A stretch of DNA of 21,958 nucleotides. Origin: Pleurobrachia bachei. Its lineage: Eukaryota; Ctenophora; Tentaculata; Cydippida; Pleurobrachiidae. The translations under genes and the position numbers were made by a program. Below the pieces are notes generated by a model. That model was not told the origin of the DNA and did not search any database. It worked only from the letters and a program-made list of their open reading frames with translations. Location of the stretch: positions 1 to 21,958 of the forward strand of contig AVPN01001282.1 of NCBI GenBank assembly GCA_000695325.1. Direction: 5' to 3'. How positions within the stretch are numbered: the stretch's first letter is position 1; each line of letters starts with the position of its first letter. Of the stretch, positions 1-8,508 are shown piece by piece.

Positions 1-2108
1 ACCCCAGAATCAACAGGTAAAATGTCAGAGCTCTGACCATCAATAACAACTTTCTGACATCTGTCTCTCAAGTAACTCTTTACAAAACTCAAAAGATTAC
101 CCTCCACCCCAAAAACGTGTTTCAGCTTGCTAAGAATCAAGTCATGATTGCATGAGTCGAAGGCACGTGAGAAGTCGAAGTAGACGACATCTGCACGTGC
201 CCTATCATCTAACACCTCAGCAAGATTATGGGTGAAAGGCAGCATCTGAGTAGTACATGATCTACCCGCAAGAAAACCATGTTGGCGATAATCTAGGTAA
301 GGAATACAGATCTCTAGAATCTCTGGCTTAACGAGCTTCTCCATGGTTTTGGCAACAAGAGACAGCAGGGATATCGGTCGATAATTACCGACATCCCTTC
401 TATCCCCTTTTTTGTGCACTGGGACAATAGAGGCCAGTTTCCAGCTCTTGGGGAAATCTCCCTTTCTCATAGACAAGTTAAACAACAACCACAGCGGGTA
501 GGACAGAGATCCAGAACAGTGCTTTAAAACTCTGCCAGGTATCCCGTCGTCCCCACATGCCTTAGAGCTATCTATAGAAACTAGGGCTACATACACTTCA
601 TTGACAGAGAAAAATACAGACTGATCAGAGACATCCATATAAATTTCATAACTGCTATGCTCTGTGAACTGAGACACAAAATATCTGTTAAACAGGTTAC
701 CCTTACCGATAGGTTCAGTCTTATAAACATCGTTACTACGAACACACTCCGGGATACGAAGAGATTTGCTGGACAACTTAACGTGTGACCAGAACCTCTT
801 AGTAATACCGGCACTGGAATCTACATCAAAATAATCATTAATCTTTACAGAAATCACTCTCTTCAGATGTTTTCTAGCTTGGTAATAAGCTGCCTTCGAT
901 TCATCGGAGGGACTGTTTTTAAAACGGGATCTGAGACACTCTTTCCTATTCCTGGCCCTCAAAACCTCACGGTCATTGTGCCAGGAAGGGGTAAAAGCGT
1001 TCTTAATCCTCTTTGTAGGGATGTACTCATTACAGATACTAACAATACAACTTCTAACACGTTCCCAAGATAAATTCACATCATCATCATCAATCATAGA
1101 ATCCCAATTCACTCTCGCAAACACAACATTAAGAGGTAGAAAATCAAAGTTTCTGAAATCATAACGGTAACGGGCCGAACGAGTGCTCCTATTGACCTTG
1201 AGATTGATATTAAATCTTAGCCCAAAGTGGTCAGAGCAGCACACCTCATTGGCACAACAGTCAGAAAGATCTCCAATCAACTCACTGCAATTTGTGAACA
1301 ACAGATCTAGGGTGTTTCCCGAAACATGGGTTACAGAATTAACTAACTGACAGTGCCCAAGATCTCCACATAGAAACTCAAGAAAATCACGCTCTACCCC
1401 ACATGTAGAAGTACCATCAGGCCACTTAACAGAGGGAAAATTAAAATCGCCGATTATAAAATGTCTCCTAAAACTTTTACCTTTAGCAAGATTAGACAAA
1501 TACTCTTTGAAATTCAGAAAATTCTCAGAGGAAAGTGTACTTACTCTGTAAAACGTTGTGATACAAAAACTGATATTGTCACACTTAAAAATCACACTAA
1601 GAATCTCTGCTTGGGTGGTAAATTTATCATACTTATAGCTAGTGAGTGCAAGACTGTCCCTGTGTGCAATCAGCACCCCTCCACCATTCCTTCTGAACTT
1701 TTTAGGTTGCAGAGGGTCAAATGGATGTGTTGCTTCACTGCGGTCCAGTCTGAACACCTTATAACCAGTGGGTAAAATTTCACTAGACTGAATATTGCCC
1801 TTGGTCCACGTCTCATTCAGAACAATAATGTCAGGTTTATGATTGTACACATAGTCTTGAAACTCGAGGACTTTGCTCACACACAAATCAGGAGAGGTTT
1901 CACCTAGATTAGCTGTGTGAACAAAGCCTCTTACATTATTAAACAGGACATTAAGGGAATTGGGACCAGGGTTAGAAATTCCTGGCAAACAGACAAACAG
2001 AAGCAGGAAATTGACAATAAAACAGAACAGGGTAAAAACAACTCCACGCTTTTCAAAGTTACTTCTACTACCGCCGAACTTGCCAGCTTTTTGGCCCTTG
2101 CCGGGACA
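1..2108 (-). CDS. LINE endonuclease-reverse transcriptase reading frame (partial, runs off left edge)
   Basis: One frame stays open from 2108 to base 1 (about 702 codons). I checked the frame at eight points along its length and it is the same throughout. The order of motifs is a hydrophobic leader, NPGP (1962-1973), endonuclease signatures NVRG, PDIIVLNETW, GGGVLIA, GDFNFP, LDLLFTN and SDHFGL, then RT signatures DGIPGRVL, NYRPISLL and FDFSRAFD (near 156-180). The catalytic YADD box lies beyond the edge. I find no ATG in this frame before the leader, so the start is unresolved: an upstream overlapping ORF, a non-ATG start or a slightly 5'-truncated element are all possible. An intact frame suggests recent activity. 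Confidence 0.85.
1962..1973 (-). other. NPGP motif after hydrophobic leader, degenerate 2A-like site
   Basis: The codons read Asn-Pro-Gly-Pro, preceded by a hydrophobic run (FLLLFVCLPGIS). Several non-LTR retrotransposons are known to carry 2A peptides or hydrophobic signal-like leaders ending in NPGP before the endonuclease. The usual acidic DxE residues of an active 2A are absent here, so function is doubtful. The same motif is in copy 2 at 4185-4196. Confidence 0.5.
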
Positions 2109-2281
2109 TCAGTGGTGGCCAACAGGAATTGATCGATACCTGTACCGGATGAAGTTCTACCACGGGTGCCTGGTGCCATGTTTAGGTGTGTCTAATCACG
2201 ATTGTCGATGAGCAGGAGCAGCGGGATGGTAACAGCAGCGGGAGCTCAAGAAAACGACACAAAATCAAAATGTCAAGGCGA

Positions 2282-2497
2282 ATATGACGATATGACGATA
2301 TGGGATTTTTCGCCATAGCGGACTCAAATCTCATCCAATCAATCTTAAACTTGGTCAGTATCTTCATCTAGGTAATCCCGATGATATGACGTCATCATCA
2401 TGACGTCATAATGTTGTGACGTCGCGCTATGACGTCAAAATGACGTCAAAAATGAAAATTACGCAATTTTGCGATTATACCCTTTCTGTACCTATCC
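2282..2497. other. Spacer between LINE copies, with repeated ATATGACG words
   Basis: No coding potential is seen. The stretch begins with repeats of TATGACGA next to the 5' end of LINE copy 1 and holds a cluster of five CRE-like palindromes (listed separately). It ends at the abrupt start of homology to copy 2, near 2498. Copy 2 therefore begins in the middle of its RT. That is not the usual 5' truncation of a LINE insertion and points to rearrangement or duplication. Confidence 0.6.
2387..2448. promoter_or_regulatory. Cluster of five TGACGTC(A/G) CRE-like sites
   Basis: TGACGTCA occurs at 2387, 2401, 2430 and 2441, and TGACGTCG at 2417: five sites in 62 bp with 11-16 bp spacing. TGACGTCA is the full cyclic-AMP response element bound by CREB/ATF bZIP dimers. 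The cluster lies about 105-170 bp beyond the 5' end of LINE copy 1, where an upstream promoter could drive it. It may instead be a simple palindromic minisatellite. Confidence 0.5.
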
Positions 2498-3744
2498 TTG
2501 GCGCTTATCTAGGTTAGGAAAACAGATCTCTAGAATCTTTGGCTTAACGAGCTTCTCCATGGTTTTGGCAACAAGAGACAGCAGGGATATCGGTCGATAA
2601 TTACCGACATCCCTTCTATCCCCTTTTTTGTGCACTGGGACAATAGAGGCCAGTTTCCAGCTCTTGGGGAAATCTCCCTTTCTCATAGACAAGTTAAACA
2701 ACAACCACAGCGGGTAGGACAGAGATCCAGAACAGTGCTTTAAAACTCTGCCAGGTATCCCGTCGTCCCCACATGCCTTAGAGCTATCTATAGAAACTAG
2801 GGCTACATACACTTCATTGACAGAGAAAAACACAGACTGATCAGAGAAATCCACATCAATGTCATAATTGCTACGCTCTGTGAACTGAGACACAAAATAT
2901 CTGTTAAACAGGTTACCCTTACCGAGGGTCAGTCTTATAAACATCGTTACTACGAACACACTCCGGGATACGAAGAGATTTGCTGGACAACTTAACGTGT
3001 GACCAGAACCTCTTAGTAATACCGGCACTGGAATCTACATCAAAATAATCATTAATCTTTACAGAAATCACTCTCTTCAGATGTTTTCTAGCTTGGTAAT
3101 AAGCTGCCTTCGATTCATCGGAGGGACTGTTTTTAAAACGGGATCTGAGACACTCTTTCCTATTCCTGGCCCTCAAAACCTCACGGTCATTGTGCCAGGA
3201 AGGGGTAAAAGCGTTCTTAATCCTCTTTGTAGGGATGTACTCATTACAGATACTAACAATACAACTTCTAACACGTTCCCAAGATAAATTCACATCATCA
3301 TCAACATCATCATCAATCATAGAATCCCAATTCACTCTCGCAAACACAACATTAAGAGGTAGAAAATCAAAGTTTCTGAAATCATAACGGTAACGGGCCG
3401 AACGAGTGCTCCTATTGACCTTGAGATTGATATTAAATCTTAGCCCAAAGTGGTCAGAGCAGCACACCTCATTGGCACAACAGACAGAAAGATCTCCAAT
3501 CAACTCACTGCAATTTGTGAACAACAGATCTAGGGTGTTACCCGAAACATGGGTTACAGAATTAACTAACTGACAGTGCCCAAGATCTCCACATAGAAAC
3601 TCAAGAAAAACACGCTCTACCCCACATGTAGAAGTACCATCAGGCCACTTAACAGAGGGAAAATTAAAATCGCCGATTATAAAATGTCTCCTAAAACTTT
3701 TACCTTTAGCAAGATTAGACAAATACTCTTTGAAATTCAGAAAA

Positions 3745-3794
3745 AAGAGTCTCCTTTCACATGAATGAGACATTTTGCAACACTATGTTTTTGA
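3745..3794. other. Non-reversed complement tract 1 (pairs with 1522-1571)
   Basis: Flanks on both sides align directly to copy 1 (CAGAAAA on the left, GATATTGTCAC on the right). The 50 bases between are the base-by-base complement of 1522-1571 read in the same direction: TTCTCAGAGG in copy 1 is AAGAGTCTCC here. The match is 50 of 50. Copy 1 is the original state, because there the tract encodes a conserved endonuclease stretch (FCITTFYR). Confidence 0.95.
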
Positions 3795-3981
3795 GATATT
3801 GTCACACTTAAAAATCACACTAAGAATCTCTGCTTGGGTGGTAAATTTATCATACTTATAGCTAGTGAGTGCAAGACTGTCCCTGTGTGCAATCAGCACC
3901 CCTCCACCATTCCTTCTGAACTTTTTAGGTTGCAGAGGGTCAAATGGATGTGTTGCTTCACTGCGGTCCAGTCTGAACACC

Positions 3982-4031
3982 AATATTGGTCACCCATTTT
4001 AAAGTGATCTGACTTATAACGGGAACCAGGT
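3982..4031. other. Non-reversed complement tract 2 (pairs with 1759-1808)
   Basis: The flanks CTGAACACC and CGTCTCATTC are collinear in both copies. The 50 bases between are the straight complement of copy 1: TTATAACCAGTGGG there, AATATTGGTCACCC here, and so on for 50 of 50 bases. In copy 1 the tract encodes the stretch after NETW of the endonuclease. Confidence 0.95.
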
Positions 4032-4071
4032 CGTCTCATTCAGAACAATAATGTCAGGTTTATGATTGTAC

Positions 4072-4116
4072 TGTATCAGAACTTTGAGCTCCTGAAACGA
4101 GTGTGTGTTTAGTCCT
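4072..4116. other. Non-reversed complement tract 3 (pairs with 1849-1893)
   Basis: The flanks GATTGTAC and GAGGTTTCACC are collinear in both copies. The 45 bases between are the straight complement of copy 1 (ACATAGTCTTG there, TGTATCAGAAC here), 45 of 45. Only 40 bases separate it from tract 2. Confidence 0.95.
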
Positions 4117-4293
4117 GAGGTTTCACCTAGATTAGCTGTGTGAACAAAGCCTCTTACATTATTAAACAGGACATTAAGGGAATTGGGACCAGGGTTAGAA
4201 ATTCCTGGCAAACAGACAAACAGAAGCAGGAAATTGACAATAAAACAGAACAGGGTAAAAACAACTCCACGCTTTTCAAAGTTACTTCTACTA

Positions 4294-4368
4294 AGTAAGG
4301 AATTCCGTAAAGTGACGAAACAATGCTGACACTAACCCAGTATGCACCTCTACAGTTCAACCCCTCCC
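4294..4368. repeat. 75 bp repeat B, copy I, inside LINE copy 2
   Basis: The block runs from AGTAAGGAATTCCGT to CTACAGTTCAACCCCTCCC and recurs at 6508-6582 with about three differences. Here it stands in place of about 79 bp of LINE sequence (2070-2148 in copy 1), after which LINE homology resumes to 4503. The LINE 5' tip is thus sandwiched inside the composite repeat. Confidence 0.85.
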
Positions 4369-4844
4369 AGATGAAGTTCTACCACGGGTGCCTGGTGCCA
4401 TGTTTAGGTGTGTCTAATCACGATTGTCGATGAGCAGGAGCAGCGGGATGGTAACAGCAGCGGGAGCTCAAGAAAACGACACAAAATCAAAATGTCAAGG
4501 CGATATATAATGTTCGATATTATATCATACTTTACTAACTTCTCACACAATACATTAATCAGTATCCCGATATATAATATGTTGTACAGCGGTGCTGAGA
4601 AGGGTTATGATGTAAGGGAAATGATATAGGGAAAATGATGTAGGGGACCCACAGGGGTCCTCGTATGTATTTGAGCTGCAATGGCTATATAGTTTATGCC
4701 TCAAAAAGTAAGAGTAACAAAGGAAATAGTCTAAACAATAGACCCCACGGGGGTCCTTAAATTACAGAACCCTAGAGAGAGGGACCCGTAAATGTACTCA
4801 AGGGGGGGGGGCTTTAAATAAAGTGTCTGAGACACACTGAGCCA

Positions 4845-5340
4845 CCCGGTCTGTAATCCCTTGGGGCCTCCGTGACGAATCTATTGGGAACTATGTAACA
4901 CCGTTTCAAAACGAGAAGTGTTACGGGGAGCCACCCGGTCTGAAATCCCTTGGGGCCTCCGCAACCATCTGTGGAAAGGATGTTCACCGGATGGACTTGT
5001 TGAAGATGGGTCCCTTCTCGAGATCAAATGCCCTTGGGGTCTCCGTGACCAATCGATAGACAGTTACATAACATCATTTCAAGACCAGACGTTGTACGGG
5101 GAGGCATCTTCTGTCATCCCTAAGCTGGCATTTCTAACTGCTGATAGGGAGAATAATCTTCTGAATGAGAGCCATGTCTATTTCCACCAAATCGAAACTC
5201 AGGAGTAGGGACTTTGAAACTAAAGTGTCTGGGACACACTGAACTTATCGACATATATTTGTCCTGGGGGGACGTTGGACTCCAGTATGCCATCGAAACT
5301 AACATACAGCGGGAGAAACTGGTATGTGGAAGAGAGAGAG
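4845..5340 (+). pseudogene. Relic of a YqaJ-like (lambda-exonuclease fold) nuclease frame, unit I
   Basis: The clearest open part (4918-5208) reads SPDGLVEDGSLLEIKCP, then a spacer, then ESHVYFHQIETQE. This resembles the YqaJ/exonuclease family, in which the Asp of SPDGL and the Glu/Lys of LEIK are PD-(D/E)xK catalytic residues and HxYYxQ follows. The homology call is from memory of the family and not from a search. The module PWGLRD is repeated three times (near 4856, 4940, 5027), so it is internally duplicated. Only the nuclease core is visible and the piece is broken. Such domains occur as captured genes in animal DNA transposons. Confidence 0.55.
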
Positions 5341-5438
5341 CTTATTATTTACTTACTTTAACTAATTGTAAACACAGACCATCATGCTTATAAAATATCT
5401 TATTAAATTATCGAAATTCGACCTGTTCGACGGACCGA

Positions 5439-6339
5439 TTCCGAGCTATGTTGAATTGCCCACCCGGCACCCCTGAACCTAATTTACGCCCACAACCGGC
5501 CCAAAATTTCACATTTTAGCTCGGAATCGGCTCCTGACGGTCAATGGAAGTTGTTTCATCAGGGGTTACAAAACAAACAGACAGCACAGAGGAGGGGTTT
5601 CTGTGTTTTTACCGAAGGAGTGTACATTGAAATGTGTACAATACAATCTAAAATCATATTGTAGTCATGGCAACAGCAATGTTGAAGAATGGACGATTAC
5701 CAATTGTGAACATACCCATTGTCAACAAGTAGGTAAAAGACTCGTAATTTTTTTATTGTATGTAAATATTCATATTCTATAATTGACAAAAAAATATCTT
5801 CAGATATAGGATCCCAAAAAAACATAAAGAGCCAGGGCGTCATATATTTTTCTTCTGTCTAGTTTTATAAACTGACCTGTTCCTTGCCATGCTCAACAGG
5901 TAGAAGGATTGGTAAAGTTAACAAGTTTTGCGATTGAAACTTGTGTAGGCTACAGTGGCAGCTGGCGACTGTATTCATCATTAATAAAGATAGGATACTG
6001 TTTCCAAAAGAGGATTCCTTACTACAAGACGGCAAACGGGCCAGTACCAATCACTGCACCTCCTGAGATGCCCGAAGGGCCCGTACCATGTCACGCCCAG
6101 CAAATGGAGCGCATGGTTAAATTAACGACTTTGGCATCGTCTCAATGTGTGGGGTATATATAATGAGGCAGTTAAGCACGGCCTTCATCATCAATAATGA
6201 TAGGGTGTTGTATCCAAAAGAGTGGATTTGAGAGAAAAACTGACTGTAGAACGGATGGTAAAACTAACCAGTTTTGCTGTATCATTGTGTGTTAATTATC
6301 GAGTTACTAGTATTTTATTAATTAAATTCTAACCACTGA
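5439..6339. repeat. 0.9 kb direct repeat, copy I
   Basis: This is nearly identical to 8615-9512 (a few scattered differences and a 3 bp deletion by eye). No convincing protein is encoded. The 84-residue open frames found in both copies are explained by the duplication. Inside it, a word like ATGGTAAAATTAACNAGTTTTGC recurs with variation at 5909, 6113 and 6255. Confidence 0.9.
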
Positions 6340-6507
6340 ATAGGTGTAACCCAATTATTCGACTGTTTCCTGAGCACCGGACCCTAATTAGGGTATACAA
6401 TAATAATCTAACTGCCGTACCCTAATTAGATTCCAAAATAACAGCCCAACTGCTGCCCTACACTAATTAGATTCTGAACTAACAACCTAATTGAACACTC
6501 TGACGTG
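6340..6507. repeat. Spacer with degenerate ~40 bp repeats carrying CCTAATTAG
   Basis: This stretch between units I and II has CCCTAATTAG-like words at 6382, 6420, 6461 (CACTAATTAG) and 6486 (CCTAATTGA), each followed by similar A/C-rich sequence. They look like four decayed copies of a minisatellite unit of about 40 bp. TAATTA is also a homeodomain core, but chance is likely in AT-rich DNA. Confidence 0.5.
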
Positions 6508-6724
6508 AGTAAGGAATTCCGTAAAGTGACGAAACAATGCTGACACTAACCCAGTATGTAACTCTACAGTTCAACCTCTCCCAAACGGGTGAGGTGACCT
6601 GAGGTAACAATGAAACATATTAATTTCAATAATATATCATACTTTACTAACTTCTTACACAATATCCCGATATATAAGTTGTGCAGCGGTATAGACCCCA
6701 GAGGGATTCTTAAATTGAGAACCC

Positions 6725-7300
6725 TAGAAAGGTCTGTAATCCCTTAATGGGCCTCCGCGACGAATATATTGAGAACTATCTAACACTGTTTCAAGACGAG
6801 AAGACGTGTTACGGGGAGCCCTCTGTAACCCCGAAACTGGCATTCTTGACCGGGGATAGGGAAAATGTATCAATGAATGAAAATCATGTCTATTTCCACC
6901 AAATCCAAACTCAGGAGGGGGAGGGACGTTGGACTCCAGTATGCCATCGAAACTAACATCTTCACGAAAACGATCTGTGGATTGGATGTTCACCGGATGG
7001 ACTTGTTGAAGATGGATCCATTCTCGAAATCAAATGCCCTTGGGGCCTCCGTGACGTGAGTGTTGGGAACTACGTAACACTGTTATCCCGAAACTGGCCT
7101 TTCTGACTGCTGATAGGGAAAATGCGTTTATGAATGAAAATCACGTCTATTTCCACCAAATCCCAACTCAGGAAGGGGGGACGTTGAGACTGAAGTGTCT
7201 GGGACACACTGAACTTATCGACAAATGTATCCTGGGGGGGCTTTGGACTCCAGTATGCCATCGAAACTAACATACAGCGGAAGAAACTGGTATGTGGAAG
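6725..7300 (+). pseudogene. Relic YqaJ-like nuclease fragments, unit II
   Basis: Two partly overlapping duplicates are seen on the plus strand. One is open at 6747-6956 (GLRDEYIENYLTLFQDEK, then ENHVYFHQIQTQE). The other, at about 6970-7290, still shows the DGLVEDGS-EIKCPWG region and a second HVYFHQI-like stretch, in broken frames. A 3' module, TGCCATCGAAACTAACAT, is present twice here (near 6941 and 7256) and once in unit I. This indicates repeated tandem duplication and loss within a decayed gene. Confidence 0.5.
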
Positions 7301-7363
7301 AGAGAGCTTATCATTTACTTGCTTTAATAAATTGTAAACACAGACCATCATACTTATAAAATA

Positions 7364-7391
7364 TTAGAGTGTCCAAGAAATAATGTCGTCG
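7364..7391 (+). repeat. Mariner-like left terminal inverted repeat
   Basis: It begins TTAGAG and continues with TGTCCAAGAAATAATGTCG. It is the inverse of 8269-8296 with three differences and is preceded by TA. Confidence 0.92.
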
Positions 7392-8268
7392 TACGATTTT
7401 TTGTAAAAATACATGAGTTAGCGACTTTTAACTAGTTGTATCTTGTTCAGTAGACGATTTCAAGTCGGGGAAACACATTTAGAACTTCAAAATCATATTT
7501 TGATTGCCCATATTTGGGCAATCTGTCGCCGGAAGTCGCTCTGCCGCTGAACGAGAGTTTTGAAAATTTTAAAAAGTCGTTGGAAGAAAGCCATTTGAGT
7601 TTCCAGAACTCTAAATGGCGCCAATCGATAGTCCATCGTCCAAAGATATATGTAGTACCCATGCGATTTTAATCTCGACGCGTTCTATGGAAACGTCAAA
7701 ATTAGTAAATCCACCACAAAAAAGTGAAAAAGTACAAAATTTAGCTCCGATTTTGGACCCAAAAATCAGCACTTTCGAAAAACCGATTTTTTTTCACCTC
7801 AAAACCTTACCAAAGCCAAAAGTCAACATTACTACGACTAAAAGCTTGGTTGGGACTAATAATTATGTACCATCAAAAAATTTCTTGTTCGCCAATCCCA
7901 TAAAGCCTGAAGTATCCCGGAAGTGAAAATGTCCGATTTTGACCAAATTTTTTTAAAGCTCCATAGCTCCGAGACAATTAGGATCTGTGACTTCATTTAC
8001 CACTCAAACGATAGATATTTGTCCAATAAACAAGCTTGGTGCAGTGAAAAATATTACAGATACCCATAAGAAGAAGTATAGCAGTGTTTTCAACATGCGC
8101 ATATTTTTCGTTCAGCGGCGAAAAATTTTGTGATTATTCCGGGTTCACCAAGGTGCCTCAAATACCAAATTTTCCAAATTAGAACCTCGTTTTGTGAAGT
8201 CAAGAGTTAAATAAACAAGCTAGCAAAAGATTTCATCGAAATCATTGTGCTAAGTTGGAGAAATCGGC

Positions 8269-8296
8269 CGGCGACATTATTTCTTGGACAGCCTAA
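8269..8296 (-). repeat. Mariner-like right terminal inverted repeat
   Basis: On the minus strand it begins TTAGGC and continues with TGTCCAAGAAATAATGTCG. It is followed by the TA at 8297-8298. Confidence 0.92.
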
Positions 8297-8344
8297 TATC
8301 ATATTTAAATTATTGAGATTTGACCTTTTCCGTCCCATGCACCG

Positions 8345-8392
8345 ATGGAGCTCTATGCAGACGATACGCAGCTTTACGTATCGCTTCACACT
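8345..8392 (+). pseudogene. LINE reverse transcriptase catalytic-box fragment 1
   Basis: The plus strand reads MELYADDTQLYVSLHT. YADD is the RT catalytic motif C, and the following TQLY is typical of CR1/L2/Jockey-type LINEs. No longer RT frame surrounds it. The orientation is opposite to the LINE copies at 1-4503. Confidence 0.7.
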
Positions 8393-8508
8393 TTTTTTCA
8401 GGAAATATGTGCGTACGTATATCAATGAATATTTTTTTCCTTCTATGTCTAATTTTATAAACTGACCTCAGACCTGTAACTTGCCATACTTAGCTTGTCG
8501 AGCGATTA

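Larger units (their letters stand above)
1..2281 (-). mobile_element. CR1/Jockey-group LINE, copy 1 (5' end inside window, 3' end off left edge)
   Basis: This is a non-LTR retrotransposon read on the minus strand. Its 5' end is placed at 2281 because copies 1 and 2 share sequence up to that point (2281 and 4503) and then differ completely. It encodes an AP endonuclease followed by a reverse transcriptase. The rest of the RT and the 3' UTR lie left of base 1. Identity to copy 2 is high by eye (a few percent difference outside the replaced tracts), so the copies parted recently or one was duplicated from the other. The CR1/Jockey assignment rests on the EN-RT order and RT motifs; the exact clade needs a tree. 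No target-site duplication can be judged because one end is missing. Confidence 0.88.
2498..4503 (-). mobile_element. CR1/Jockey-group LINE, copy 2, damaged mosaic
   Basis: This copy aligns to copy 1 positions 282-2281 on the same strand. It lacks the RT 3' part, starting near the NYRPIS-to-motif A region. The largest open pieces are 2919-3773 (end of endonuclease and linker) and 2492-3028 (RT fingers). They are in different frames because copy 2 is two bases shorter than copy 1 near 2924 (CGATAGG versus CGAGG in plus orientation). It also has nine extra bases near 3300 in an aspartate run. Three tracts (3745-3794, 3982-4031, 4072-4116) are non-reversed complements of copy 1. A 75 bp block (4294-4368) replaces about 79 bp and belongs to another repeat. 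Confidence 0.85.
4294..6339. repeat. Composite repeat unit I
   Basis: The unit contains repeat B (4294), the LINE 5' tip (4369-4503), an AT-rich block with ATATCATACTTTACTAAC (4520-4600), hairpin-prone GGACCC/GGGTCC words (4645-4760), YqaJ-like relics (4845-5340), a junction near 5396 and a 0.9 kb segment (5439-6339). The same blocks recur in the same order at 6508-9512, minus the LINE tip and plus a mariner insertion. Unit I keeps the uninterrupted mariner target. Confidence 0.8.
7364..8296. mobile_element. Mariner-like non-autonomous DNA transposon, 933 bp
   Basis: The terminal inverted repeats are 28 bp, at 7364-7391 and 8269-8296, and match at 25 of 28 positions around the shared core TGTCCAAGAAATAATGTCG. 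The ends begin TTAGAG and TTAGGC, like mariner-family termini. The element is flanked by TA on both sides (7362-7363 and 8297-8298), the target duplication expected of Tc1/mariner. The paralogous site at 5393-5401 shows a single TA and no insert. No transposase motifs (HTH, D..D..D) are visible in the open frames at 7447-7662 or 7615-7926, so it looks non-autonomous. Confidence 0.9.

Noticed and set aside
3745-4116. Reading the odd LINE tracts as small inversions
   Set aside because: An inversion would give the reverse complement of copy 1. The reverse complement does not match, while the plain complement matches at every base.
4645-4760. GGACCC/GGGTCC palindromes as transposon ends
   Set aside because: The two hairpins are short and differ. 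No target duplication is visible, and no second pair is seen in unit II.
5909-6163. 84-residue frame conserved in both 0.9 kb repeats
   Set aside because: The conservation follows from recent duplication of the DNA. The sequence is made of decayed tandem words.
7447-7926. Open frames inside the mariner-like element as transposase
   Set aside because: There is no HTH or D..D..D pattern. Composition fits non-coding filler.
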